The notes: generated by a model from the sequence alone, not told the origin. Positions 22,473 to 34,212 are shown, numbered from the stretch's first letter. The stretch: DNA of 64,000 nt from Sparassis latifolia (GCA_018466975.1 CM031563.1:1364001-1428000); one strand, 5' to 3'. A program made the numbers and translations.

Positions 22473-23928
22473 TCAAGCATCCTCGGTGTCGTCGGGATCC
22501 TCTTCCTCCTCTGCCCCCATCAGCTCATATACGAACGCCTCCAGAACGACCTTGGGTTTCAATAAAATCGTCGAGTGAATATCGTCGCCAACGTCCGCCT
22601 CTGCCTTCTCGTGTCGCCGAAGGCCAAGATGCGACGTGCAGAAGACAGGTGGCAAGCCATCATCGTCCAGGATCTCTCCGCCATAGACGTCCTCCATGTT
22701 CTCCGGATCGAAGAATTCTTCGCCTGGGACAAGGAGAATCTCGAGGTCGCAACTTGTGATGTCCTCCCCAATGATCCGCTGAATGTCGAGCGCCAGGTGC
22801 ACGATATTTTGGAAGTTTTCGCTAGCAAGTTGGAGCGTTTGTTCGGTGTCAATACGAGCACCTGCAAGTACCATAATGTTACACAAGAGATCGGCGAGTT
22901 GATGGATGAAACCTGGGGACAAATCACGGCCATTGTATAACCTCAGTTTGGAATATTGCCGTGTCAATGCGCGCCAGCGCCCTGCAATATTCTGCGTTTC
23001 TACAGCAAAGCGTCAGCAGCGTTGTAGCCACCATAACTTCTTGTCACGCACCCGACTTCAACATTTGCTTGTAAATGCCGGCAAAAATGGAATTGCTCTG
23101 ATGCTGGAAGTCCCATGCAGAGATTATCCCAGCGGAAAAGCTAGCGATACTGGCTTGAAGAGCAAAATGCACAAGAATTGGATCTTCCTGCTGTCTTGAA
23201 GATTCCAGTAGTTCTGCAATCACCGGACCAACTGACTCCTTCGTGCGCTCAAACGCCCGCGTAATACCCTCACCATCTCGCCGATCTTCGGCACGGAATG
23301 ACTCTGTCAGAAAAGTGGCCGTCCGAGAGATCTCGAGGTTCAGACTCCGGAGCATCTGGACAACCTCTGAGTCGGAGACGGTGTTTACGGGGCTGAGATA
23401 GCTGTGCGCGCTCAGGAGCTCAGTACGTTGCCTATCTAGCAACGCCTCCCTGATCGCTCGCTCCTGCATATGCAGTTGCTCGCGGTCCTGAGTAAGGGAT
23501 GTCACGTTGAGTAACCGCGCCTCGAGGACCCGCAGCTCGTCGCAATGCACGGCAAGTAAGACCTGCTGCTGCTGCAACTTCTCATCCCTTGTCTGGATTC
23601 CGACCCTGGCCAACCCCTCCATCCGTCTCCAGAAATCTATCTCTTGGCCAAGCCGCTCGACTTCATGTTTCGCCCTCTCCTTCTCGTGCTGGAGCCGGTC
23701 CAATAGATCCTTGATAGACCGCTTGGAGTCCTCGATCTCCGCCTTGAGCTGCACATTTTGTTCCTGGAGGATAACGTGTCGTGAGACGGTCGGTGGAAAT
23801 GAACGAATACGTAGAATGGTGCCAGCACGTCCTAAGTGACTCGCGATGTAGAACCCGCACTTGAAGGCAGCCAGTGCCAGCCCGAGTTTCCAAGCGATCT
23901 TGAAAAGCGGTGCAAAGGAAATCGACAT
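22473..23928 (-). CDS. Conserved-looking hypothetical protein with long coiled coil
   Basis: Exons 23052-23928 and 22473-22999 give 467 aa. An N-terminal hydrophobic stretch (FKIAWKLGLALAAFKCGFYI) could anchor it in a membrane. A coiled coil of roughly 130 residues follows (LQEQNVQLKAEIEDSKRSIK, LLDRLQHEKERAKHEVERLG). Then comes a helical part, ISRTATFLTESFRAEDRR and RTKESVGPVIAELLESSRQQ, plus EDPILVHFALQASIASFSAG and GRWRALTRQYSKL, ending in a very acidic tail (EEEEDPDDTEDA). I recall similar uncharacterised proteins in Agaricomycetes, but none with a known role. The single intron restores GRWRALTRQ exactly, which makes the model firm. Confidence 0.75.
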
Positions 23929-25344
23929 GGTTGAAGCGTAGTGCACTCGCCTTGAGTACGAGACATCATATTGCACCAGACACGCGTCCACCTCCAGCTC
24001 ACGGCGATGCGGTGCAGGACTTGCCACCAGGCCGCTGTCGCCAGGCGAATCCAACTTTGATGAGGGGCACGCTTTTCGTCATGCAGGGCCCCGAGTTTGT
24101 CGCATGGAGATGCGTTCCGTGGTGAGCATGCAGCGCACACGGCCATGAGGAAGGAGACTGACGTGAGACAAATGTGATCTACTACTCTACTGTACCAGGA
24201 CATCGAATGTGGATGTTAACGCTCACCTAGCGCACGCCGGTCCGACTCTACCTCGCCGAAGTTGAGCGGAACAACACGAGGAAGGAGCATGGATTGCACA
24301 TGGCCATTTCATCTAGCCATACTCAACAACTTCAACTTCGTTCTACTGCCGCAATGCAGCCTGAGCGAGATAAGACAGCTCAAGACTAGTGATTGTCTGC
24401 GTTCACTATTAAATAACACGGATTATGCAATGGTGGTATTTCTAGCCGACATGAGCTACGGACAAGGCAAACACGAAGGAAGACAACACAGATGTACTCA
24501 CTGCATTTCGCAATGAGATACAGGCATGAAGACAAAAACCAGGAAGCCCACAGCCAGATACTCTCCGCGTCAATTGCATAGCATCCCTGGAGAACCGAGT
24601 CAGCTTGTAAGAAAAAATGATTGTGAAGCATTCAGGAGTGTCAAAATTCTGGAGCCTAGCCCGAAGGTAATGTATACACCTTGAAGAGATCCACATGAAG
24701 GCACATCACGAGGAAAAGTGTGAGATAGGAAGAATACTCACTGCAAACATAACGGCAGAAATTACAAGGTGAACCACGAAGTGTTCAGGGTAGGAAAAAA
24801 TAATGGTCAACAATCACGCCGAATGAGAGTGAGCCCCATTCTGTTGACGTTCCTCGAAAGGTCCGCAATCGCATAACTTTGTCTATGAGCAACAAATCGT
24901 ACAACGACCCACCGGATATCCAAGCAATCCATGGTGCTCATGTCTTCGCACCTCGGGGCAATAAAGGATACCCAGCAAATCAATTGAACGGCAGAGTGGT
25001 CGAGAAGGAGCTAGGATTCTAGCAGTAAAGAACCAAGCATTGACATTCTCACCGTCCTCGTCCTCGTTCCGCCGTGCTTAGAAGCGGCCGCTTTCCGTAA
25101 TGGACGAGGACATGCTCTGCATCTCCGGGGACTTTCCCCACAGCCAGAATAAGAGAGGCGACTCCCTGTGCGTGAGCTGCGATGGCGATTCTTCAGACGG
25201 CGCGAAGTGAAGAAACCGCAAAGTAAAAGAATTGTGACTATATCCCGAGATTCCAACTCCGCTTGGATTGAAGCAGCCGGGGTGGCGTAAGCGTCTACAC
25301 TTACTCACTCAGCTTGCTGGACTCGGACTGCACCGTTGTCCCTC
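23929..25344. other. 1.4-kb stretch without a supportable gene; possible membrane-protein relic
   Basis: Only scattered frames occur here. Around 24390-24850 the minus strand encodes several hydrophobic pieces in different frames (for example YPEHFVVHLVISAVMFA and IWLWASWFLSSCLYLIA). They might be exons or the remains of a multi-pass membrane protein, but stops and missing joins prevent a model. Near 24905-25020 a plus-strand frame of about 45 codons ends without partners. Confidence 0.3.
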
Positions 25345-26386
25345 ATGTCTCCATCGTCTCCGTCTTCAGGTTCCAGTTCGTCTCCGATAGACACCAATTC
25401 GCCGCCGCCGCAACCACTCAGAATCTGGTGGACTGCCTTTCCCAGTATCAAGATTATACGACCCCCGAAAGGTGTGTACGAAGGGTTCATCTCGATGTAG
25501 GCTAGTGTACTGACTGTACACAGGGAGATTCTCGCCGCAGGTGGACGAGCGGTGTTTCACTTACTGTTCGCAATCAATCCGTGGACGACTGGATAAAAGC
25601 GAACCCTGGTGTCGGACGATATGCGTTCGTCGTGTCTTCTCCCATGAAGTCCAGCGGATTATCTCCGTGCACGAAGGACAAGAACAAATTGCCCAAATGA
25701 AGTATCCTCTACCTCCGGAAGGTCAGAGGACGCCGAGCTTGACTGGAATGCTCTCTGGACAACCAAACGAGGAGAACGAACCGAGACAGACCGAGGTGCG
25801 GCATTGGAACGAGGGGTGGTATCTGTGGTCTAGCAAGAGTCGCTGGGCGGCGCAGGAGAGGATGGATTTGATGATGTGCGATATAGAACGTCAGGCGGAG
25901 TGGCAGCGGTATAAGGAGGAAATGAACGAGAAGTGGACGCATCATGGGGGAGAACAAGCGATCCATCAATCTGCTGGGCATGAGGAATTGGAGTCTCTCC
26001 CGGACGTACCCCCGGAGCTCAACAATGTTGAACACATTCCGCAGAAGCCGTTCCCAGATCTCGCGTAAGCACCTTCATATTCTTCGTATCTTTACTGCTA
26101 ACTCATCTGTGTGTACAGCGACCAATCCATTCTTATTCCGATACCATTTCCCTCCTCAGTACCGCCATTCCAACATCAGATCGAGAACCTTCTTACACCC
26201 ACACACAAGGTGCTCGGCCTCCTGTACCAGACGGTAGATTCAGGTGAGCAGTGGGGATTTGCGAAGCGTATATGGGAGAAGGCGTGGACTCCCGAGCCAT
26301 TCGTTCTTGCACGCAATGTATGTACGAAAATGTGGGAAAAGTGGAAGGACGGGCCTCCGGACGACTCGAGCGACACCAAGGTCTGA
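25345..26386 (+). CDS. Hypothetical protein, Trp-rich, three exons
   Basis: Exons 25345-25471, 25524-26064 and 26119-26386 splice in frame to 311 aa. It starts with a Ser/Pro-rich tail (MSPSSPSSGSSSSPIDTNSP). An ordered part with many Trp residues follows (RIWWTAFPSIKIIRPPKGRF, HWNEGWYLWSSKSRWAAQER, MCDIERQAEWQRYKEEM). It ends with FAKRIWEKAWTPEPFVLARN and KMWEKWKDGPPDDSS. No signal peptide or membrane span is evident. I cannot name a family; the consistent splice phases and the amino-acid composition argue that the gene is real. Confidence 0.65.
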
Positions 26387-26608
26387 ACGTAGCATGTACA
26401 GTAAACCATAGATTAAGGATATTATTATAATTACCGCATGGTTGCAGGTGCTCGACTCGACTCGACCTATCCGGTGTCTGAGGTTGGAGACGGACTGCAA
26501 GAATATGTCATAATACACCACTTCACCGGTTGCTTTGATACAAATAGTAAGGCGTGAATGAGTTTAGATAGGCCATAATGCAAAGATCGTGAAACGGCAC
26601 CCGAGACT

Positions 26609-28331
26609 CTATGGTGCATGTTCACGATGGGATGATACAGACTCCCTTTCCACACCCTCCCTGTCCTCGGGTTGAAATTTGCGGTCAAATTGCAGTGGCG
26701 GTAACGGATCAAACGGAGGGAGGCGCGACGGGAGGCTATGTTCCGTCTTCACGCTGTTAGATCTGCTGCGCGTTGAGGGAGCACGAGGCGGACTGTTGGG
26801 CGGCGAGGCGATGAATGCGGAAGGTGGCAATGGGCGCAGCGCCAAACTGTCTCTCCGTTTGACCAATGCAGGCTGCTGGGGCTGGGGCTGGGGCTGGGGA
26901 AGCTGCTGCTTCCAAACCACACTGGGCGGTTGCGACCGCCTACCGGTGGTGGAGTACGGTATATGAGGGGGTGGAATAGCGGAGTTCAAGGGAGAGGGAG
27001 AGAAGGGCGCAAGGGATGACAGCGATGCGCCTCGTGTGTGTGCACTAAACCGTGATGATCCGGCCTCGGAAGAGCGGACAAATGCGCGCGATGAGTGCAT
27101 GGATCCAGGGGAAATACTCCGTTCAGGAGGATGGCGATGTCGTATGTCGGTCGTACTCAACCGTCGGAACTCGTCGACGGGCCTTGGTACTTCTGGAGCG
27201 GTCTGCTGTGTAACCTCCATCGATACTGAACTGGGACGCGATCGAGGCGGGGGATATGGAGAGGTGGAGGTCGAAGCATAACGATGAGTGTCGGACCGCT
27301 GCGATGCGGACGATCGAACGCTTGTTTTGAACGCCGATGTCAGAGGTAACGAAGGACCAGTCCCAGAGCGAGGACGGAATGGCAGGGTCGTAGGCGTTGA
27401 CGATGTACTCGTAAGGCTAGCACGCCGTCCACTCTTCCACTTGGGTTGTGTTTGGTCAGGTGAGGTAGGGGGTGAGGGTAACCGGCGCGATGGGGTAGAC
27501 ACATCGCCACTGTCTTCAATAACGGGATCCATGCCCGGTTTCTGAGCAGCCCATCTAGAACGGCTAGAACTCCTCACAGGAGTCGTAGATGCAGGCGAAA
27601 CTGGGGACAACGGGAGCATTGACGGGATCGCGCCACCGGCGTCGGTAGATAAGGGACAGACGGAAGAGGGTGAGCGCCTGCCTGCAGCTGTGTTGGCGTC
27701 AATCTTGGACGGGAGTCCCGGTGGTGTCGGACTGCGGACGGCAGGTGTCACTGTGTGGCTCGGACACGCACGGTCCTCAGTGTGTTCCGCCATCTCATCC
27801 TCCACCGACGACGAACGTCGCCCCCGGCTCTTGTGCGAAGTGGGGGCCTTGTCGGTGGGGAAGGAGTAAGTAGCCGCCTGATCCATCGAGTCTGTCCTCA
27901 AGTTCTTTGTGTGGAGATCTGACCAGGTGAAAGTCGAGACTGGATCAATGAGGGGCAGAAAAGCGTCCGGTCCGGACGGCATCTTTTGATTGCGGAAGGA
28001 AGATCGCCGGGAAGTGAGAAAACTGGTCTCAACATCCTCCCGTGTGCTCACGCCCGTTCTTCTCCTGCGGCATCTGGCAAGTGGGACGGCGATGAGAACG
28101 AACAGCATTACCAAAGCCATTCCACCCAATACGCCCATCACCACCCCGAAATTCATGGTGCGATCATAGTCTCTGCCTTCCGAGGAAGATGGGGACTGCC
28201 CAGAATGTGATTAGCGCTCGTTCCTACTTCTCTGACGTGACAAGGGCGTGCATAACTCACATCCGTCGCACAGTTTGGACAATTGGCAGGCTCCATTGAA
28301 GAGTAGTGATCTGTCGGTGGTCGGACGAGTG
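26609..28331 (-). CDS. Single-pass membrane protein with Ser/Pro-rich cytoplasmic tail (5' exons unresolved)
   Basis: The last exon (26609-28195) encodes a short acidic stalk (SPSSSEGRDYDRT), a membrane span (FGVVMGVLGGMALVMLFVLI) followed by a basic stop-transfer run (RCRRRR), and a tail of roughly 480 residues very rich in Ser, Pro, Arg and Thr, with SP/TP sites and a Pro-Gln run. The exon before it (28261-28331) encodes LVRPPTDHYSS and the Cys-rich NCPNCATD. More ectodomain exons probably lie at 28350-29180: frames such as NLVDWDGCRPILTGITIYG and LRSDPTAPVPNTPVHVLM look like protein, but I could not join them reliably. The shape suggests a plasma-membrane sensor or wall-associated protein. 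No family is named. Confidence 0.65.
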
Positions 28332-29200
28332 CTGCAATGTTGCATGCAGGTCTGATAACCTACCATGTCCGTCCGCATCTAAGGGGCATGGCCAACGTGC
28401 TCTCCATGCTCTCGTGTGTCTCCACCACATAGACATGACGCTCAGCGCACGGTATGGGCGTTGACGCGGTGCATATGCTCGGAACTTTTATCACAGCGTT
28501 CAACAGGAGCTGAGGAGTGAGAGTGCAAGACGAAATAGCAGGCGTGAGAAATTTCCCATAAATGGTAATCCCGGTCAAGATGGGCCGACAGCCATCCCAG
28601 TCGACCAGATTCCCTTGAGCATGTTGAGCACTCTGGTGAGTCTAACCATCCTGGTGAAACCGCTGCTCAGGTGCGCAAAGATAGCCGAACCAGTTGAGCC
28701 AAGAGAGAAACCTGTGTGACGTTGATCAGCAGATGGGGAATCAAGAACGCATCAGGGATGGGCGCATGCATGATGCCAGTGCTTCCACAGTGAGGACGGC
28801 CAAGTATGAATCGACAACTACACCCCTTACGAATGAATTTCCCCCGAAAGGATCACCGGTAGAAGATGATAAAAATGAAGAATCAAAGCACCCAGTAGTC
28901 GCCCAGTGCCCGCGAGCTTGATGATATCCAACAGCGCCATAACCGCAGTTTCAACAACGATTCGTCTCCGAGAGCATTACCGCATGAGCACATGCACAGG
29001 GGTATTGGGCACGGGCGCGGTGGGATCACTTCGTAACACAGTGACTCCATCAGAAGTATGATGGATATACTTCTTCAATCGCATCTCACCAGGATGACAT
29101 CGTGCACAACCTAGAGCATACAATAGTAGATCAACAACAGATAGAAGGCAGTATGAAGATATCCAAATGTCTTTGGCCGCATGGTATGATCCCCGTGTTC

Positions 29201-30865
29201 TCATATTCCTGTTATTTCCCGCAGGTACTCTGAGGATGCTGTTATAAACGACCTTGCTGGCATAAGGGCACGCTTACCTCTGGTCAACTCAAACGCAGCA
29301 AAGGTGCTCGCAGCCGCAGGTATACTGAAGGAAACGGAAATATCAGTTATGACGGCGGTAATAGAGATTTGATTAATTCCACAAACCTACGCAAGACTGG
29401 AGTGCATTCAATAGAAAAGTAAGCTCATGCAATCCGATAATCAAGAGAAGATGATGTACACGTACGTGAAGGAGTCAAGCCTCGGAATAAACCAGCGCTA
29501 CAGCAAACAAATTTTCATCAGAATCGAAGTCGAATGGATGGATAAGTGAACGGTGGACAGCCTTCGGAAATAGGCTTACGTTCCCGATTCCACCACAATA
29601 GTTTTGAATTCGTGCGCTATGTATTGCACAGGTGTGCCGCTGGGAGGCGTTGTCCGCAGCTGAACGCGCGATTTGATGACATCTGCAGCAAACCCGTGGC
29701 CGCCGGTAATTCCGTCCACCAAGTTATCTCCGAAGACGACAGCGATACTCACCGAGTGGATAGCAAGCTAGCCAGTAGGCGATCTGGGGCCAAATCAGTA
29801 ATACAGCGGTAGGTTATGCTCGATAACTGACCCCTCCAGTTGCTCCACTGGTAAGAAGTGCCCACACTGGAAGCTGTGTGCCATAGGTCTTGGCAAATTG
29901 ACGCTTAGAGAACTCAAACGCTGACGCGGTGAAAGTATGATCATTGAGGTTGCATTCGTTAGATAGACGAACTCCGCGAACCTGTATAGAAGCTAATCGG
30001 AGCATACACGTTAGGACGCGATCGCGCTGTTACGATGAAATGCGCACCCAGCATATGCAGGAATTTCTCGAGCGACTGTCACCTATAATTTGCAGGAGAA
30101 TAATTTAGCAATCAGATCATGGCTCGGGTTTGCTTGGCGTACCCAGTAGCCGCGCATGATTCCTCGCCTGAAGCCATATTGCGACCACATCTCGCTCACA
30201 ACGGCCCTCAACCGCTTGTCGGACGCGGCACCATACTGGCCTTGCATACGAACTTTGAACATCTCCACTGCAACAGACCTTAGGTGAACACCATCAAGTT
30301 GCTGGGGCAGCACCCACGCGCATACCCGGACTAGCAAGTACAGCGTTTATTGCTCCGGCCATGGCGCCCGCTGCTGCGATCTCTTTGAGAGACAACTGTG
30401 GAAACGGAGAGATGAGGCGTCGCGAAACCCCATACGCCGCGAAGAGCAGAGAGTTGACTCCCGCTATGCCGATGAGTGGACTAGCCATTCCTAACCCGTT
30501 GTTTGACGTTAGGTACTACACAGTGTCCAGCATGCTTCATACCTTTGTAAAGCGCAAAGAAGCCCTCTTTCCGAACGGTCTGAATGAGAATGTCCATGGG
30601 ACCTTTCTGCCAAGGCATGCAGCGCAGCGCACTCAGCATATGATGCCTCCGATCATGAGAAGCAGCAACATACTCACAAACATCTCTTCTAGCCACGCAA
30701 TAGCCTCATGAGATTACCATTCGTCGCACACTGAAAGGAACGGAGCACTGAACTGGGAGCGACCTGTGCACGCGTTTTGATCGTGTCGAAGGGCTGGCCG
30801 ACCAGCACTTGCGCGGCACCGCCGACGCTGCCTGCCAGCAGTTCGTTCAACGTGGAGGTGTTCAT
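29201..30865 (-). CDS. Mitochondrial carrier (SLC25) with microexons
   Basis: The protein begins MNTSTLNELLAGSVGG and shows the three carrier signatures: QPFDTIKTRAQ, SPVEMFKVRMQ and YPLDVIKSRVQLR. Between them lie EGFFALYKGMASPLIGIAGV, RGIMRGYWVTVAREIPAYAG and LFRGLTPSLLRSIPAAASTF. It ends FELTREYLREITGI. Such proteins exchange metabolites across the inner mitochondrial membrane; the repeats and SPLIGIAGVNS recall the carnitine and basic-amino-acid carrier branch, but the substrate is open. Resolved exons include 30764-30865, 30543-30606, 30326-30490, 30143-30267 and 30048-30082, plus an 11-nt exon (29982-29992) and a 10-nt exon (29387-29396). Without these the frame fails. The join between 30764 and 30606 is uncertain and may include another tiny exon. 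REX4 diverges upstream. Confidence 0.85.
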
Positions 30866-31115
30866 ATTTCAGAACTGGAAGGTGACCGGCTGAAGCGAAA
30901 GTCGGGGACTCCCCTGGAGATTGCGTGCTCGGTGCTGCTGCCGAACATTCACAATTGCCTGATTTGGAGATGCCGCCGGCATAGTGATAGTCAGATCTGA
31001 TCGGCGAAATAAATGCGTCCAAGTCTGCGCAAGGCGCACACTGTTCACGATTACATCCATGAAAGCAGTTGAACAGGGACCTTCGTCTAACTGGCTCGCC
31101 CTGCAGAAGGTTGGT

Positions 31116-32486
31116 ATGATACATCGGCACTTTGTTGGTCAGCTCATGGATTACTTGCGTTAGAAGTTACCAGTGTCTGGCAAGAAGAACGACGGCGTGT
31201 CTGCCGCAAGTGCGAGGAAACGGCGGAAGATCGGGCACACGAGCAATGCCGATGGTGAAACTGTGGAGGAGATTCGTTACGCAGCGGCGGGAACATCATT
31301 TGCGCGCGGTCGTACCCAAGAACAACTACTGGAGCTGCCGGACTCCGTAGTCAACGGAGAGTCTCTGTCCGCACTACGCAAGATGATCTCAGGCGAGCTC
31401 GAGTATTCTTCTGCCCACCAACAGTGAGTCAACCTCCTCTTTGCCTTAGCCGCGATCAATAAGCCTAACGAACGCGCCAGACCTGGGAAATACCTCGCAC
31501 TTGATTGCGAGATGGTGGGCGTCGGGATCGAGGGGAAGGAGTCTTCACTTGCGCGCGTTAGTCTTGTGAACTACCATGGAGCGGTACAGCTAGACGTCTT
31601 TGTGCGCCAGCGGGAGCATGTTGTGGATTATCGGACGGAGTTTAGTGGCGTGCGTGCGAGTGATATGGTCAACGGTCCGTCATTTATGCTTGACCTTCGT
31701 GTGTGCCGCTGATATGTGTCTGGATACTTCACAGCAAAGCTGTTCCCAGAGGTGCAAAAACAAGTTGCAGAGTTGCTGAAAGACCGTATACTAATAGGAC
31801 ATGCGGTTCATAATGATTTGAAGGTTAGTCCTATGTCCTCCCACTTCGATTCTAAAGCAGTAACTCATATTCGGTTCGCAGGCTCTTCTACTACCACATC
31901 CGCGTTCCCTCACGCGCGACACCCAGGTATATGCGGCAAAATACAAGGTCACTCGCAGTCGGCGGATAGCGCTCCGACATCTGGTCCAGCAGGAGCTCGG
32001 TGTGATCATCCAAGGAGGCGAGCACTCCAGTGTGAGAACCCTCCCTCGCTGTATTTGTGCATGATGAATAGCGCTGGATGTGACCTATATCTCGAACAGG
32101 TCACAGACGCGAGGGCAACTATGGCAGTATTCCGTCTTCATCGAAAAGAATGGGAGAAGGGACAGAGACCAGACGCTCTCCCTTCCACCACGACTCGCTC
32201 GACGGCTAAACGGAAACGAGCGCCCACCGAGGGGGAAGATTCTGGGTCAACTGCGTCGCCCACTCCTTCAAAGCGGAAGGTGGATTCCCCGGGAGGCGGG
32301 AGGAAGGGCGTAAGTTCCGGACTGTCGACGATCGTCAAGAAGCGCGATAAAGGACGCGAGGTCATGACGAAAACACGAAATACGAACATCAAACGCGACG
32401 TGGGCTCTAATACGAAGGGTAAATGGTGGAAGGAGCTTGGTGTTACCTCGTCAAAGGGCTCGATATCGCTCAAGGTTGGGAGGTAG
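31116..32486 (+). CDS. REX4: RNA exonuclease 4 (DEDDh 3'-5' exonuclease)
   Basis: Firm exons are 31174-31423, 31481-31674, 31735-31823, 31882-32031 and 32100-32486. A first exon 31116-31137 supplies the only nearby in-frame ATG but needs a 35-nt intron, so the start is provisional; total about 363 aa. The exonuclease domain shows YLALDCEMVGVGIEG (DxE metal site), ILIGHAVHNDLK (second Asp) and VTDARATMAVFRLH (final Asp), with His in QGGEHSS just before. REX4 acts in the nucleolus on pre-rRNA processing in yeast. The C-terminal 110 residues are basic and Ser-rich (TTRSTAKRKRAPT, SKRKVDSPGGGRKG), a likely nucleolar signal. The introns sit inside otherwise conserved blocks. Confidence 0.88.
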
Positions 32487-32675
32487 CCTTGATTTACACA
32501 AAGGCTGGTGCGCACAGATGTATTCGCAGATGTCTTAGTAGGACGCATGGTGTTCTAATTCGTGTCGCGGCGGGTCCGTATCTGTTAGATGAGTTCGTCT
32601 ATCATGGACGGATACAGCACTTGTCACCTAGTCTCCCAAAGGCAGACTACAGTCCTATGAGAGGGACGGACTGAT
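32487..32675. other. REX4 3' flank
   Basis: No gene is seen here. The sequence leads into the TIR-flanked element that follows. Confidence 0.3.
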
Positions 32676-32676
32676 A

Positions 32677-33130
32677 TAGGTCTGCTTTCAAACGCGCCCC
32701 TTTAGCCGTCGCTCGCCATTTCACCCTGATTTGAAAGCAGACTACCCTCATTCATGTACGCCTTCGTGAAATATGTACCCGTATCACAGTCCTGTCGGTA
32801 ATGAGCCCTCTACACTAGGCTATGCGTCCACACGGGCACTCCTCCGGTCCCATACTGCGAGCAAACAGTTGCAGTCCGCCTAACATCCATCACCTCAGAC
32901 ACCCCAAACTTGGAGTAAACCATGTAGAGATCTATGAATAATAGTAGAGTGATTAATTAGAGTGAAATTATACGACAAGGAACAAGGACCGACAAGGAGG
33001 ATGCCGCCTCTCGCTGAAGGCAACGCGTCGCGCTCTACAAGATCGACGCGACGCGTCTCGGAGATCAACCTGCTTATGTAACTCCGAAATGGCGAGCGAC
33101 GGTGTTTACCCCTCAAATGAAAGCAGTCTA
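32677..33130. repeat. Candidate TIR element (possible TA-flanked MITE)
   Basis: Left (32680-32722) and right (33086-33128) ends match as inverted repeats. The 17-bp CCGTCGCTCGCCATTTC at 32706-32722 pairs perfectly with 33086-33102, and CTGCTTTCA at 32682-32690 pairs with 33118-33126. TA dinucleotides flank both ends, as in Tc1/mariner-type insertions. The left end also folds on itself: GTCTGCTTTCAAA (32680) and TTTGAAAGCAGAC (32730) form 13-bp perfect arms. There is no coding frame inside. The unit sits between the convergent 3' ends of REX4 and ERV14. Confidence 0.5.
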
Positions 33131-33443
33131 CTTGTCACCTCCTTTCCGTGTGAAGTCGGGACGGGAGCCTACCCTCCACTCTCATTACTTCAACTCCATC
33201 CACGCTGACAATGGCCGTAGCGGAAAGTCAAGTGGTCATGAGAGCGTGGAGTACATTGAAGGCAGAGTCGGAAGCCAGAGGAGAAAACAGTATGCTCAGA
33301 ATTCAAATAATTGTTAGATCCGTACGTCCATCGCTGTCTCCGCCGAGGCTCAGCTCCCTCCATCCTCCACGACTTGGGCACCGTACCACCAAACCCCCGG
33401 TGTTCGTAAACGTGGTCATCCATCAAGAGGTTGCGGGTGGCGA

Positions 33444-34212
33444 TCACTCGCTCTCCTGGATGAGAGCGAGGATCATGCTGGAAGTGAGCGGACAAACCAC
33501 ACGTTATGTCAGCACGGCGTGCGCGGGATAGCAAGACTGGAGACGCACCGATACAAGTAGTAGAAAAAGCTGAGCAGGTAGAACCCAAGTTTCGCAAAGC
33601 TCTCCTTCTTGTGCCCAGGAAGCGTGCGGAATATCTCCGTCGCGTCGTACATGTGGTTCGAATTTCGTATCCTAGACCGCGACGCTATCAGCATCCAGAA
33701 ACGGTTCAAGTGCCAGTACCACGTACTTGTTGATGTTATACGCCAGTAGTGGTGCATTTAGTAGGAACGCTACCCATTGGCCGGACAAGAGGAAGAGCAG
33801 CGCCAGGAAGGCGTGTGCTATATTTTCGGGCAGGACGAACTAGAGCGTGAAGCGCCGTTTAGCCTGATAGGCTCGCGGGAGAGGCTCAGCACAAGCGCAC
33901 CTGGTTGAGCTTGTTGCATAGGTCTATTGGGTTGATATAATCGCATTCCAGGTCGGAGAACATGATAATCTGCGAATTTAGTCGGAGGAGGCGTTTGAAT
34001 ACCGCGCAGGAATGGCTACGCACAAAAAAGACCATCGTAAACAGCAGCCCAGCAGCCATGAGCACTGAGAAAAGGAAGAGCCATCCTATTCGTCATGATA
34101 TCCACGGACGAGCAAAGTTTGAAGGATTTATTTCGGCGTGGCAGTTGACGGCAAACGGTCAGCCCCTCCGCACGGCGATAGAGGTTCAGCCGTGCGTACC
34201 TGCACCACCCAT
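33444..34212 (-). CDS. ERV14: ER cargo receptor ERV14 / cornichon
   Basis: Five exons splice to 137 aa. The 13-nt first exon (ATG at 34212) encodes MGGA, and the next gives GWLFLFSVLMAAGLLFTMVFF. Family hallmarks follow: FSDLECDYINPIDLCNKLNQ, LPENIAHAFLALLFLLSGQW, LNAPLLAYNINK, NHMYDATEIFRTLPGHKKES and KLGFYLLSFFYYLYRMILAL, ending IQESE. The protein has three or four membrane spans and packages selected membrane cargo into COPII vesicles leaving the ER. The length and motif order match the family exactly. All splice joins are dictated by these motifs. Confidence 0.93.

Noticed and set aside
31173..31427. REX4 starting at a GTG codon
   Set aside because: The GTG overlaps a plausible splice acceptor and nuclear genes rarely start with GTG; an upstream ATG exon fits better, though its intron is short.
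33211..33531. 106-codon plus-strand frame starting MAVAESQVVMRAW
   Set aside because: It overlaps the end of ERV14 on the other strand and changes to random-looking text after 27 residues.
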